NCBI GenBank assembly: GCA_037953745.1 | Contig: JBAKBP010007469.1 | Location: forward strand, 35,681-99,680 | Length of the DNA: 64,000 nt | Direction: 5' to 3' | Source: Lithodes maja | Taxonomy: Eukaryota; Arthropoda; Malacostraca; Decapoda; Lithodidae | In this document: positions 22,835 to 32,805 of the stretch, piece after piece | Numbering within the stretch: position 1 is the stretch's first letter | Layout: each line of letters opens with the position of its first letter | Made by a program: the position numbers and the translations under genes | Notes under the pieces: generated by a model | What the model was told of the DNA's origin: nothing | Databases searched by the model: none | The model's input: only the letters and a program-made list of their open reading frames with translations

Positions 22835-23978
22835 AAAAACTGCTCGAGCAGAAACAGCTCAGTCAACTGTTCGGCCGTCTCAGCTTTCTCAGAACGTGTC
22901 CAGTTTGTAAGTGCATCTTTTAAGTCCCGGGCATGCTCAAGAAAGGTCGCCTCCCTAGTCTTTGTAACACCCCGAAACTTCAATCGATATGTTTCTGGTT
23001 GCAACTCGTATGCCCGTAGGACAGCTCTCTTCAATTCTGGGTAGTCAATGCAAGACTCTAAAGGCAGTGCATCATAAGCCTTCAGACCCTTACCCGTAAG
23101 TCTTGAGGAGACCAGAGCTGCCCACTTCTCTTCAGGCCAATTATGCTCCCTACACTTCTTCTCAAAACGATTAAAAAATTCTGTGACTTCAGTTTCACTA
23201 AATGCCGGCACCAATTTGACTAAGTGAGACAAGGACTGTTCTCTTACTTGGCCCTCCCGGCCCATCCGAATCCCTGTCGACTCTGCACGAGTCTTATCTA
23301 AGTCTATCTGAGCACAATATTTCTCGGAGTCGTATCTAAGCTCAGCCTCGTGCCTCCTAGTCTCATCCTCGTGCCTCCTAGTCTCATTCTCCTGCTTCCT
23401 AGACTCAGCCTCAATCGCATACTTCCTAGACTCAGCCTCGATTGCATACCTCCTAGACTCATTCTCCATCTCCTGCTTCCTAGCCTCAATCTCAATTTTA
23501 GCAAGCTCGAGTTTAAATATCATCTCAGGAGACAGGCCGGAAGAGGGAGCTGCCACTACTGAAGGAGGGGGGGCAAGAACTGGGGAACCACCATACGCAC
23601 CGCCCGAGGGCACTCCAATCTTCCAATGCTCATCCCTCTGTGGGAGAGTGCTAACCTCCGGCAACTGAGTGGACGGCACTGTGGGAGTCGAGTGAGAGGG
23701 GATCTGGGGAGGAACCCCCCCAAACGCCCTCTCCTCCGAAACCCCATGTCGCCCACGCAACCCCAGGAAATCAGCTCCCCCTTGGACATCCCTACTACAT
23801 TGGATCTGCCCAAACCTTGGCTATCAGGTGCAAGCCATAAACATTCACCCCAGTCAGCCTCTCCTCCGTCACGTGGTACTGCTTACTCACAAAAAAGTCT
23901 AGCATCCTCCTCACTAGTTACTAACGGCACCTCCTCAAATGGCATCTCTCGCTCCTCGTCAATACTAGGGCACGACAT
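22835..23978 (-). pseudogene. gag of the minus gypsy copy, broken by single-base indels
   Basis: The gag start ATG is at 23978-23976. Compared with the intact plus copy, three one-base changes break the frame. There is an extra base in an A run at 23891-23896, followed at once by a stop; one base is missing near 23760-23764; and there is an extra base in an A run at 22835-22839. Two of the three lie in homopolymers, so sequencing error is as likely as real decay. The segment 23290-23520 encodes a charged coiled-coil-like repeat (units like IEAESRKYA and ENETRRHED) with more units than in the plus copy. Gag forms the capsid-like particle in the cytoplasm. Confidence 0.8.
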
Positions 23979-24183
23979 ACTGAAGTTCACCAAAAAATTC
24001 TCGAGACAAAAGTGTTAAACTCCCTTATGCAAGCACTAATTACTAAATTAACTGGAGTCTCTTAAATGCTCTCCTAATTGCCTTACAAAAAAAAAATATT
24101 CTTCAATATGTACGCTAAAGTACGAACAAACAAATGTTGTACAACTCTGCAAAAAATTATACTGTTCACAAAATCCTAAGCAA

Positions 24184-24191
24184 GGTCGCCA
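24184..24191 (-). other. Primer-binding site of the minus gypsy copy
   Basis: Two bases inside the 5' LTR the minus strand reads TGGCGACC, followed by TTGCTTAGG. A TGG start complements the CCA end of a tRNA. TGGCGACC is what I recall for arginine-tRNA-primed elements such as mdg1/412, so tRNA-Arg is a guess that needs a tRNA match. Confidence 0.6.
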
Positions 24192-24193
24192 TT

Positions 24194-26051
24194 TGTTACG
24201 ACCGGGCACTCGGGTACACTAGGGCTCTTACACAGGACTCGAGTATGGCTCGCTGCCACAACGGAAACACACGATCCCAACCCAGAGTACTGCCAGCCGA
24301 ACAAAAAACGCCACTACCCTCCAGAGTCCTATCTGCTATAACGGGGTATACAAAAACTCGGTACTAGCGTTTCACACAACAGACTAATAACAAGACGGGA
24401 GTTATCTAGTCTGGTCAACAATCAAACAAAGAAGAAAGTACTACAACACTAAAGAATAGTGTTGGCCGAAGCCGAAGTAATCCACCCTTGAACTAAGAAC
24501 TTAAGAAGTCCTCCACCTCTACTTCGGATCGGCACTATTACGTTACGTTAAACAATAGTCCTCGAGCATCAAGCAAGGAATCTTCTGATAAGTTAGATGC
24601 TTCTCGAATACTCATAAGAAGTAAGTATCGGATTTTGAACAGCAATTTAATGAATAACTCACTGGTAATTAAAGGCTTTAAATTGACATAAAGAATTAAA
24701 GGATTATATAAGGCAATAGGATATGGCAAACATTAAGAAGAAGTACTCCGACAATGCACTGGCAATAGCCTACTAAGATTGTGCTCGTGGGCCACTAATC
24801 TCTGAAGTAGCTAAGCGTGCCCCACATGAAATCAATAGTGCTTAAACAATAATATACATAAGGAGAAGCTTCAATACTATGCTGTATCTGCTGGTCGAGC
24901 AAAGTCTAGCTGGGATATCTAAGGTTAAGAGACAATGGCTGAGCAAGCGGCTCGTAGCCTAGCGAGGTCCTTAAGACTGTGCGGCCAAATTACGGTAATT
25001 GACGGGATGCTCTCTTGAGAGATCCAGATCACTAGTATCTGGTTCTCTCCTGGCGATCCTCTCAAAGTCAAGCAAATGAGATAACACAGTGTTGGGTGGC
25101 ATAGGCAAAAGCCCTCACTCGCAACACAGTGCTAAACTCCCACGGTACACAGTCAGAAAGACCACCTAGGGCGTTCCACGTCTCCGTTGCAATTGTACTG
25201 GTTCAACCGCAACTAGTACTCATAGGAAATCACAACTCAGAAACCCTATCCCAGTCTAGCATTGCCTAAACCAGCAGAAAACAGGAACATGAATAATCGC
25301 ACACAGGGAAATGCATATACGAGTGCAACAAACATCAATCAATCCTATTCTAGTTAACCCTTCCAAAAATAGGCTATCTAACAGGCACTTATCTCGTGAG
25401 AACTCAAGCGATAATACTTTGGCTGACTAAATCTGCACCAAAGGGGTCATGGAGGTTAAACAGGGACGAGAAGAGAAGAAGATAGGCTGTTCAGAGAGTA
25501 GAGAAAGTTCACATCAGTCGGAAGAATATGGATAGTTGCAAGGGATATGAGAAGTCGCTTTGCCTGATGAGTTCTGAAGAATTGTGGCGAGGACCTCTCC
25601 TTTTTATACTCGGCCCTCTAGCGGCATATCTCAAACTACTTAAGGACCGCCCACTGGCAATCATGACGTCATATTCTCTCTCAATCTGGGATCGACAAAG
25701 AACTTCCCACGCGCTGAAAGGGAGGAAGGGAGGAGGGAGGAGGGAATTAGGCCTATCTGCCCGCGTGGCGCACTCACTGGTCCCCGTTACGTAATATCTC
25801 TCTCTCTCTCCTCTCATCATTATATATAAGTCCCACACACAATACTTATATCTAATGATATAAAATAGAACTCGTTGACTTAGAAGAAAACAAAATACAT
25901 ATTTATAATACTTATAGTACAACGGCTCACATAAACTAAGTTAGGAAACTCTACACAGACTACAGCCAAAGTTCCTGCCCTGACGATCCTAGCGAGAGTG
26001 GGGCCTGACTGGGCGTTCTGTACAGCATGCTCATACTCGACATGCGTCACA
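24194..26051 (-). repeat. 5' LTR of the minus gypsy copy
   Basis: A 1858-bp LTR whose 5' TGTGACGCATGTCGAG end lies at 26051. It abuts directly on the middle of the plus copy's 5' LTR. Internal differences from the 3' LTR include the AAGAATTAAAGGATTATA segment near 24690. Confidence 0.9.
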
Positions 26052-26972
26052 GGGCTTTTGCCTGTGCCACCCAACACTGTGCTATCTCATTTGCTTGACT
26101 TTGAGAGGATCGCCAGGAGAGAACCAGATACTAGTGATCTGGATCTCTCAAGAGAGCATCCCGTCAATTACCGTAATTTGGCCGCACAGTCTTAAGGACC
26201 TCGCTAGGCTACGAGCCGCTTGCTCAGCCATTGTCTCTTAACCTTAGATATCCCAGCTAGACTTTGCTCGACCAGCAGATACAGTATAGTATTGAAGCTT
26301 CTCCTTATGTATATTATTGTTTAAGCACTATTGATTTCATGTGTGGCACGCTTAGCTACTTCAGAGATTAGTGGCCCACGAGCACAATCTTAGTAGGCTA
26401 TTGCCAGTGCATTGTCGGAGTACTTCTTCTTAATGTTTGCCATATCCTATTGCTTATTCTTATAATTCTTCTTATGTCAATTTAAAGCCTTTAATTACCA
26501 GTGAGTTATTCATTAAATTGCTGTTCAAAATCCGATACTTACTTCTTATGAGTATTCGAGAAGCATCTAACTTATCAGAAGATTCCTTGCTTGATGCTCG
26601 AGGACTATTGTTTAACGTAACGTAATAAGTGCCGATCCGAAGTAGAGGGTGGAGGACTTCTTAAGTTCTTAGTTCAAGGGTGGATTACTTCGGCTTCGGC
26701 CAACACTATTCTTTAGTGTTGTAGTACTTTCTTCTTTGTTTGATTGTTGACCAGACTAGATAACTCCCGTCTTGTTATTAGTCTGTTGTGTGAAACGCTA
26801 GTACCGAGTTCTTGTATACCCCGTTATAGCAGATAGAACTCTGGAGGGTAGTGGCGTTTTTTGTTCGGCTGGCAGTACTCTGGGGTTGGGATCGTGTGTT
26901 TCCGTTGTGGCAGCGAGCCATACTCGAGTCCTGTGTAAGAGCCCTAGTGTACCCGAGTGCCCGGTCGTAACA
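26052..26972 (+). repeat. Truncated 5' LTR of the plus gypsy copy
   Basis: Equivalent to 33742-34662 of the 3' LTR with no length change. It begins GGGCTTTTGCCTGTG, directly after the CGTCACA end of the minus copy's LTR, with one shared A at the join. The missing first half includes the TATA box. Confidence 0.9.
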
Positions 26973-26974
26973 AA

Positions 26975-26982
26975 TGGCGACC
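26975..26982 (+). other. Primer-binding site of the plus gypsy copy
   Basis: TGGCGACC two bases after the LTR end GTAACA, as in the minus copy. It probably pairs with the 3' end of a tRNA to start minus-strand DNA synthesis; tRNA-Arg is inferred. Confidence 0.6.
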
Positions 26983-27186
26983 TTGCTTAGGATTTTGTGA
27001 ACAGTATAATTTTTTGCAGAGTTGTACAACATTTGTTTGTTCGTACTTTAGCGTACATATTGAAGAATATTTTTGTTTGTAAGGCAATTAGGAGAGCATT
27101 TAAGAGACTCCAGTTAATTTAGTAATTAGTGCTTGCATAAGGGAGTTTAACACTTTTGTCTCGAGAATTTTTTGGTGAACTTCAGT

Positions 27187-30100
27187 ATGTCGGGCCCTAG
27201 TACTGACGAGGAGCGAGAGATGCTAAGTGAGGAGGTGCCGTTAGTAACTAGTGAGGAGGATGCTAGACTTTTTGTGAGTAAGCGGTACCACGTGACGGAG
27301 GAGAGGCTGACTGGGGTGAATGTTTATGGCTTGCACCTGATAGCCAAGGTTTTGGGTCTATCCAATGTAGGAGGGATGTCCAAGGGGGAGCTGATTTCCT
27401 GGGTGTTGCGTGGGCGACATGGGGTTTCGGAGGAGAGGGCGTTTGGGGGGGTTCCTCCCCAGATCCCCTCTCACTCGACTCCCACAGTGCCGTCCACTCA
27501 GTTGCCGGAGGTTAGCACTCTCCCACAGAGGGATGAGCATTGGAAGATTGGAGTGCCCTCGGGCGGTGCGTATGGTGGTTCCCCAGTTCTTGCCCCCCCT
27601 CCTTCAGTAGTGGCAGCTCCCTCTTCCGGCCTGTCTCCTGAGATGATATTTAAACTCGAGCTTGCTAAAATGGAGAATGAGACCAGGAGGCGGGAGGATG
27701 AGACTAGGAAGCAGGAGATTGAGTCTAGGAAGCAGGAGAAGGAGATTGAGGCTGAGATTAGGAGGCACGAGGCTGAGCTTAGGTACGACTCAGAGAAATA
27801 TTGTGCTCAAATAGATTTAGATAAGACTCGTGCAGAGTCGACAGGGATTCGGATGGGCCGTGAGGGCCAAGTAAGAGAACAGTCCTTGTCCCACTTAGTC
27901 AAGTTGGTGCCGGCATTTAGTGAAACTGAAGTCACAGAATTTTTTAATCGTTTTGAGAAGAAGTGTAGGGAGCATAATTGGCCTGAAGAGAAGTGGGCAG
28001 CTCTGGTCTCCTCAAGACTTACGGGTAAGGGTCTGAAGGCTTATGATGCACTGCCTTTAGAGTCTTGCATTGACTACCCAGAATTGAAGAGAGCTGTCCT
28101 ACGGGCATACGAGTTGCAACCAGAAACATATCGATTGAAGTTTCGGGGTGTTACAAAGACTAGGGAGGCGACCTTTCTTGAGCATGCCCGGGACTTAAAA
28201 GATGCACTTACAAACTGGACACGTTCTGAGAAAGCTGAGACGGCCGAACAGTTGACGGAGCTGTTTCTGCTCGAGCAGTTTTATAAGTGTACAGGTGCAG
28301 AAATGACTTTAACTATTAAAGAAAAGAATCCAAAAACTCTACAGGAGGCAGCTGAGATGGCTGACCTCCGGCTATCATTAATTCGTGGGTGCGGGTCTGC
28401 CCAGCGTAGTGAGGCAGGTAACAAGGGGCGTGACGCCCCACCCCCCCGAGTTAGTAATATATCTTATGCAAACAAGTACAAGAGTTATGATACCAAGACT
28501 GACCACAAGACTAGCACCGTCCCATTTAAGAAGGGGCCGGGCCCTTCCCAGTACCAAGGGAAGCCCAAAGGGGAGTTAGAGTGTTATCAATGTCATAAAA
28601 AGGGGCACTTTGCAAGAGTCTGTCCTAGCAAACCACCTACAGCAGCTGTGTCTTTGGCCTGCAACATTGGTGTGTCTCTGAAGCCTTCTGAGTTTGCCCG
28701 GGGCAGTTCGTCAGAGGCTGAGGCACAGCCAATGCAGAAGCACCTGGGAGGCTCGAACCCTGCTCAGGATGTTTTTTGCGACCATAGAGGACGGGGTTGC
28801 GTGATGTGGGCGGGGCGCAAGCATGGAGTAGAGGTCTTGCGTGATACAGGTGCTTCCCAGACTTTGATGAAAAACTTGACTGGCTACCCTATAAATGCGG
28901 CTCGGGTGGTGGTGGTGCAGGGTATTAATGCAACTCGGTCATACCCGCTGGTGCGGTTGGAGTTGGAGGTGGATGGTGTGGCACGCGAATTGGATGTTGG
29001 GATTGTGGAGAAACTGCCAGTGGAGGGCGTCGACCTTCTTCTCGGCAACGACTTTGCAATGCCCGCTTCTGAGGTTCTACCCTTAGTCGTTGCCGAGAGG
29101 CCGGCCGACGTGAGTAGGGAAGAGCGAGAGTGGGTCGAGCGGTGCCAGGCACAACCCATGGCGTGTGCTGTCACCCGAGCTCGGGCAGCTAAAGTGTCAC
29201 CGCCTAGTCCTCCGTCTTCAGACCAGCAGAGGAACGATCAACAGGAGGAGGCTAAAGCTGGAGTTGGTTTTAAGAGTTTTGACTCGGCGGCTCTCCTGGG
29301 TGATTCAGTATTAGCACCATTACTTAGTTCTGGAGTAGCCCCTGGGCCTGTCATCGAGAGTGACGAGGCTGGGCATGACGAGTCTCCACGACAGCAACGT
29401 TATGAACATCGAGAGAGACAGAGGGAGCAGCTCAGTATCGGGGAGGGTCATGCATTGCTCCGGGAGCAGTTAGATCGCTTGGCACCCTCAGATATACGTC
29501 GGTTGCAGCTGGAGGACCCTGAGCTCCAAACGTGTGCTAATGGAGCTGTGGAGCTCGACGAGGACGGTGATGCACAGCCGGGAGATTTTTTTTATTTAGA
29601 TGGCATCCTGTATCGGCGTTTTCAAGACCCTAACCGTAGCTGGAAGATGGGGTCCGGGGTAGTGGACCAGTTGATGGTGCCGCGGGAGTGCAGGGATAGC
29701 CTACTGAGTTTGGCGCATGACACACCGCTGGCAGGACATTTGGGGGTAAGAAAAACGGTGGCGGCTTTGGGGAAGTTGTTTTGGTGGCCGGGGATGAAGT
29801 CTCATGTGCAGTCCTGGATAAACTCATGTGATATTTGTCAACGGGTCGGGAAACCAAACCAAGTTATTCCTAAAGCTCCGTTGCACCCTATTCCTGTAAT
29901 TGGGCCACCTTTTAGTAAGATTGTTGTTGACATGGTTGGTCCCCTCCCTCCCACAAAGGCTGGTAATAAATTTTTGTTAACCATCATGGATGTTGCCACT
30001 AGATACCCCGATGCATACCCCATGAAAAACGGCATGGCTAAGACGGTAGTCAGTAACTTGTTGTGGTACTTTTCAAGGTACGGGTACCCGGAGGAGATTC

Positions 30101-32292
30101 AGTCTGATCAGGGGTCCAATTTCACCTCCAATCTCTTTAAGCAAACAATGCAACAGCATGGAATACGGGCGGTGGTATCGTCAGCGTATCACCCTGAGAG
30201 CCAAGGGGTGCTTGAGCGGTGGCATGCCACCCTTAAAAGCATGCTCAGGTGTTATTGTGCTGATAACGGAAGAGATTGGGATCTTGGATTGCCGTATGTA
30301 CTGTTTGCTGCTCGGGAAGTGCCTGGTGAGAGCCTGGGATTTAGTCCAAACGAGCTGATTTTTGGACACCGAGTCAGGGGCCCCCTTAATATGCTGCGGG
30401 AAATTTGGGAAGGAACTGTGCCGCCTTGTTCCTTGTTGAAGTATGTGTTTGAAAGCCGTGAGCGCATGCTTAAGAGTCTGGAGATGGCAGGTCGGAATTT
30501 AACAGGGTCACAAGCTTTAATGAAGGACAGGTATGATCGCAAAGTGAAGCTCCGGGAGTTCATTGTGGGACAGGAGGTGTTGATTTTGTTGCCTTTGGTG
30601 GGTAACCCCTTGTCGGCGAAGTATACTGGACCCTATAAAATTGTGGAGAAAATTTCGGACCTAGATTACCTTGTTGCCACTCCAGACAGGAGGAAGAAGA
30701 ATCAGTTATGTCACGTGAACCTGATAAAAGAGTATGTGAGGCGCCCCTCTGAGCCTCTCACTGTCCCTGTGTTGGCTTGTTGCGGCCGTGGTGGAGAAGG
30801 AGAGGGGGACAGTCAAGCTTCAGAGGAGGATAGCTGGGATCACCATGTTTCAGCGGATCAGTGGGCGGGGAACTCGAGCCTAAGGGCTGACGAGGCTATA
30901 GCCCATTTGCCTGAGCCGCAATTTGAAGCTATCCGTCAGTTGCTCGGTTTATACCCCACTGTATTCGCTGAACATCCAGGCCTCACTACTCAGGCTATGC
31001 ATGATGTTGACGTGGGGCACCATCTACCCTTTAAGTCAATCCCATACCGTGTGCCCCCCATAAAACTACCCGCTCTGAGGGATGAGTTGGAGTATATGCT
31101 CGGTAGAGGGTTGATAGAGAAAGGTACCGTTAAATGGACTTCCCCCGTAACACTGCAGCCTAAACCAGATGGCAAGGTACGCTTCTGTATTGATTTCCGT
31201 AGGCTAAACGGTTTGACTCCAACTAACCCATATCCTCTTCCTCGGGTTGATGATAGTGTTGATAAAATTGGTAATGCTCGGTTTTTGTCTAAAGTTGATT
31301 TAGTAAAAGGTTACTGGCAAGTACCTTTGTCCGAGCGCGCTAAAGAGGTATGTGGTTTTGTGGTGGACGGGAGTACTTACCGGTGTAATGTTATGCCCTA
31401 CGGACTTAAGAATGCACCAGCAACGTTTCAGAACCTGATGAATGAAATTGTCAAGGACATTCCAAATTGCACCGTATACTTGGACGATGTAATCATTTAT
31501 GATGACGACTTTGAGAGCCATTGTGAGCACCTGGAGACCTTGTTCCGGAAACTTAGTGAAGCAAGTCTGGTAGTAAATTTGGCAAAGTGTGACTTCGTAA
31601 AAGCCACTGTGCAGTACCTTGGGTTTGTAGTGGGAAGGGGACAGGTGTGCCCTCCTCAGAACAAGGTACAGGCTATCAATAAATTTCCGCACCCAACCAC
31701 CAAGAAGCAGATCATGAGATTCTTGGGTATGATAGGCTACTACAGACGCTTTATAAAAGGTTACTCCACGGTGTTGGCACCTCTCACAGATTTGTTATCT
31801 AAAGACAAAAAGTTTTTGTGGGCGCCTGAGTGTGAAAAGGCTTTTAATTTAGTGAAGCATTTGCTGTGTACTCACCCGATACTCAGGGCCCCAGACTTTA
31901 ACAGGCCTTTTCAGCTGGCAACAGATGCTAGTGGTGTAGGGGCTGGTGCCGTCTTGCTACAGACAGACAATGAAGGTGTGGAACACCCAGTAAGTTTCTT
32001 TTCTAAGAAGTTCAATGCTGCACAAAAGAACTATTCTACAATAGAAAAGGAATTACTGGCGATTGTGCTGTCACTCAGGCACTTCGAGGTGTATGTTCCA
32101 GCCTATGGCCCAGTCGTGGTTATCTACACTGATCATCACCCTTTGAGATTCCTAAATCAATTTCACAATCGCAATATGAGACTGACCCGGTGGTCATTGA
32201 TGTTGCAGGAGTATAACCTGGACATCCGGCATATTGCGGGATGTGACAATGTGATTGCGGATTGTTTATCGAGGGTAGATGATCAGTCGTAG
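27187..32292 (+). CDS. Gag-Pol polyprotein, Gmr1-type Ty3/gypsy (integrase before RT), 1701 codons
   Basis: A single open frame. I place the start at ATG 27187 (MSGPSTDEERE), because the preceding TTG at 27172 is only an extension of the frame. Gag: a charged coiled-coil-like stretch at residues ~160-200, the capsid region to ~400, and a zinc knuckle CYQCHKKGHFARVC at ~465-478. Protease: DTGAS at ~552. Integrase: HHCC with His near 842 and CDIC near 880; catalytic Asp915 (VVDMVG), Asp974 (QSDQGS) and Glu1010 (VLERWH), spaced D-35-E. Reverse transcriptase: ~1280-1500 with YLDD at 1431-1434. RNase H: Asp1580, Glu1622 and Asp1649. No env follows. Usual Ty3/gypsy order is RT-RH-IN; here IN precedes RT, as in Gmr1 of cod and its relatives. 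All catalytic residues are present, so the protein may be active. Gag and Pol share one frame, with no frameshift signal seen. Confidence 0.95.
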   Translation: MSGPSTDEEREMLSEEVPLVTSEEDARLFVSKRYHVTEERLTGVNVYGLHLIAKVLGLSNVGGMSKGELISWVLRGRHGVSEERAFGGVPPQIPSHSTPTVPSTQLPEVSTLPQRDEHWKIGVPSGGAYGGSPVLAPPPSVVAAPSSGLSPEMIFKLELAKMENETRRREDETRKQEIESRKQEKEIEAEIRRHEAELRYDSEKYCAQIDLDKTRAESTGIRMGREGQVREQSLSHLVKLVPAFSETEVTEFFNRFEKKCREHNWPEEKWAALVSSRLTGKGLKAYDALPLESCIDYPELKRAVLRAYELQPETYRLKFRGVTKTREATFLEHARDLKDALTNWTRSEKAETAEQLTELFLLEQFYKCTGAEMTLTIKEKNPKTLQEAAEMADLRLSLIRGCGSAQRSEAGNKGRDAPPPRVSNISYANKYKSYDTKTDHKTSTVPFKKGPGPSQYQGKPKGELECYQCHKKGHFARVCPSKPPTAAVSLACNIGVSLKPSEFARGSSSEAEAQPMQKHLGGSNPAQDVFCDHRGRGCVMWAGRKHGVEVLRDTGASQTLMKNLTGYPINAARVVVVQGINATRSYPLVRLELEVDGVARELDVGIVEKLPVEGVDLLLGNDFAMPASEVLPLVVAERPADVSREEREWVERCQAQPMACAVTRARAAKVSPPSPPSSDQQRNDQQEEAKAGVGFKSFDSAALLGDSVLAPLLSSGVAPGPVIESDEAGHDESPRQQRYEHRERQREQLSIGEGHALLREQLDRLAPSDIRRLQLEDPELQTCANGAVELDEDGDAQPGDFFYLDGILYRRFQDPNRSWKMGSGVVDQLMVPRECRDSLLSLAHDTPLAGHLGVRKTVAALGKLFWWPGMKSHVQSWINSCDICQRVGKPNQVIPKAPLHPIPVIGPPFSKIVVDMVGPLPPTKAGNKFLLTIMDVATRYPDAYPMKNGMAKTVVSNLLWYFSRYGYPEEIQSDQGSNFTSNLFKQTMQQHGIRAVVSSAYHPESQGVLERWHATLKSMLRCYCADNGRDWDLGLPYVLFAAREVPGESLGFSPNELIFGHRVRGPLNMLREIWEGTVPPCSLLKYVFESRERMLKSLEMAGRNLTGSQALMKDRYDRKVKLREFIVGQEVLILLPLVGNPLSAKYTGPYKIVEKISDLDYLVATPDRRKKNQLCHVNLIKEYVRRPSEPLTVPVLACCGRGGEGEGDSQASEEDSWDHHVSADQWAGNSSLRADEAIAHLPEPQFEAIRQLLGLYPTVFAEHPGLTTQAMHDVDVGHHLPFKSIPYRVPPIKLPALRDELEYMLGRGLIEKGTVKWTSPVTLQPKPDGKVRFCIDFRRLNGLTPTNPYPLPRVDDSVDKIGNARFLSKVDLVKGYWQVPLSERAKEVCGFVVDGSTYRCNVMPYGLKNAPATFQNLMNEIVKDIPNCTVYLDDVIIYDDDFESHCEHLETLFRKLSEASLVVNLAKCDFVKATVQYLGFVVGRGQVCPPQNKVQAINKFPHPTTKKQIMRFLGMIGYYRRFIKGYSTVLAPLTDLLSKDKKFLWAPECEKAFNLVKHLLCTHPILRAPDFNRPFQLATDASGVGAGAVLLQTDNEGVEHPVSFFSKKFNAAQKNYSTIEKELLAIVLSLRHFEVYVPAYGPVVVIYTDHHPLRFLNQFHNRNMRLTRWSLMLQEYNLDIRHIAGCDNVIADCLSRVDDQS

Positions 32293-32805
32293 GCTATCAC
32301 AGGTGTATGATCCCGAAGAGATTGACACACGGGTAGCCTCCTGCTTTGGTTTGAGTAGTATTTTGCGCTTGGTGCTTGTTGGCTCGCGGTTGTAGCCCAG
32401 CGTATTGGGTCGTAAAGCAGGATTGTTGAGCGTTTGGTATAGAAGAAAATAGGCTGCCCTTATAGTGCAGCCGGAAAAAAACATATTAAAATATAAAAAT
32501 CATATAAAAACTCTTTCTTTTTGATATAGATAATTGTATAAGTTTGTCATAGCCTATAGTGTTTGAGTAGTCCACGAACTATCAAACGGCTGAGCTGCTG
32601 TAAGCTCGCTCTGGGAGCATGATATTATGTCTTTTACTATTGTTGGGAGGAGTTATGAAATGTGAATTTTTTTTTTATAAGATGTGTTTTAGTGATAAAC
32701 TCAGCGTTGTTTTAGTGCCATGCGGTCGCTGGGTGTGAGGGGTTTGATGGGGTTCTGTATATCAGATTTTAGCTCAGGGTTGAGCAAGTAAAATCTTGGG
32801 GGAGG
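32293..32805 (+). other. Gypsy 3' untranslated region with polypurine tract
   Basis: About 513 bp between the pol stop and the 3' LTR contains no env-like frame. It ends in the purine tract CTTGGGGGAGG (32795-32805), which should prime plus-strand DNA synthesis. The same region, inverted, is at 18313-18824. Confidence 0.7.

Larger units (their letters stand above)
16451..26051 (-). mobile_element. Ty3/gypsy (Gmr1-type) retrotransposon, minus copy, full length
   Basis: Complete minus-strand element: 5' LTR 24194-26051, primer site just inside it, gag, pol, a polypurine tract, and 3' LTR 16451-18312. The LTRs end TGTGACG...CGTAACA. By eye the two LTRs differ at a number of places (for instance around 16950 versus 24690), so the insertion is older than the plus copy. 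gag carries small frameshifts. The right edge abuts the truncated LTR of the plus-strand copy at 26051/26052, and no flanking target duplication is evident. Confidence 0.9.
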
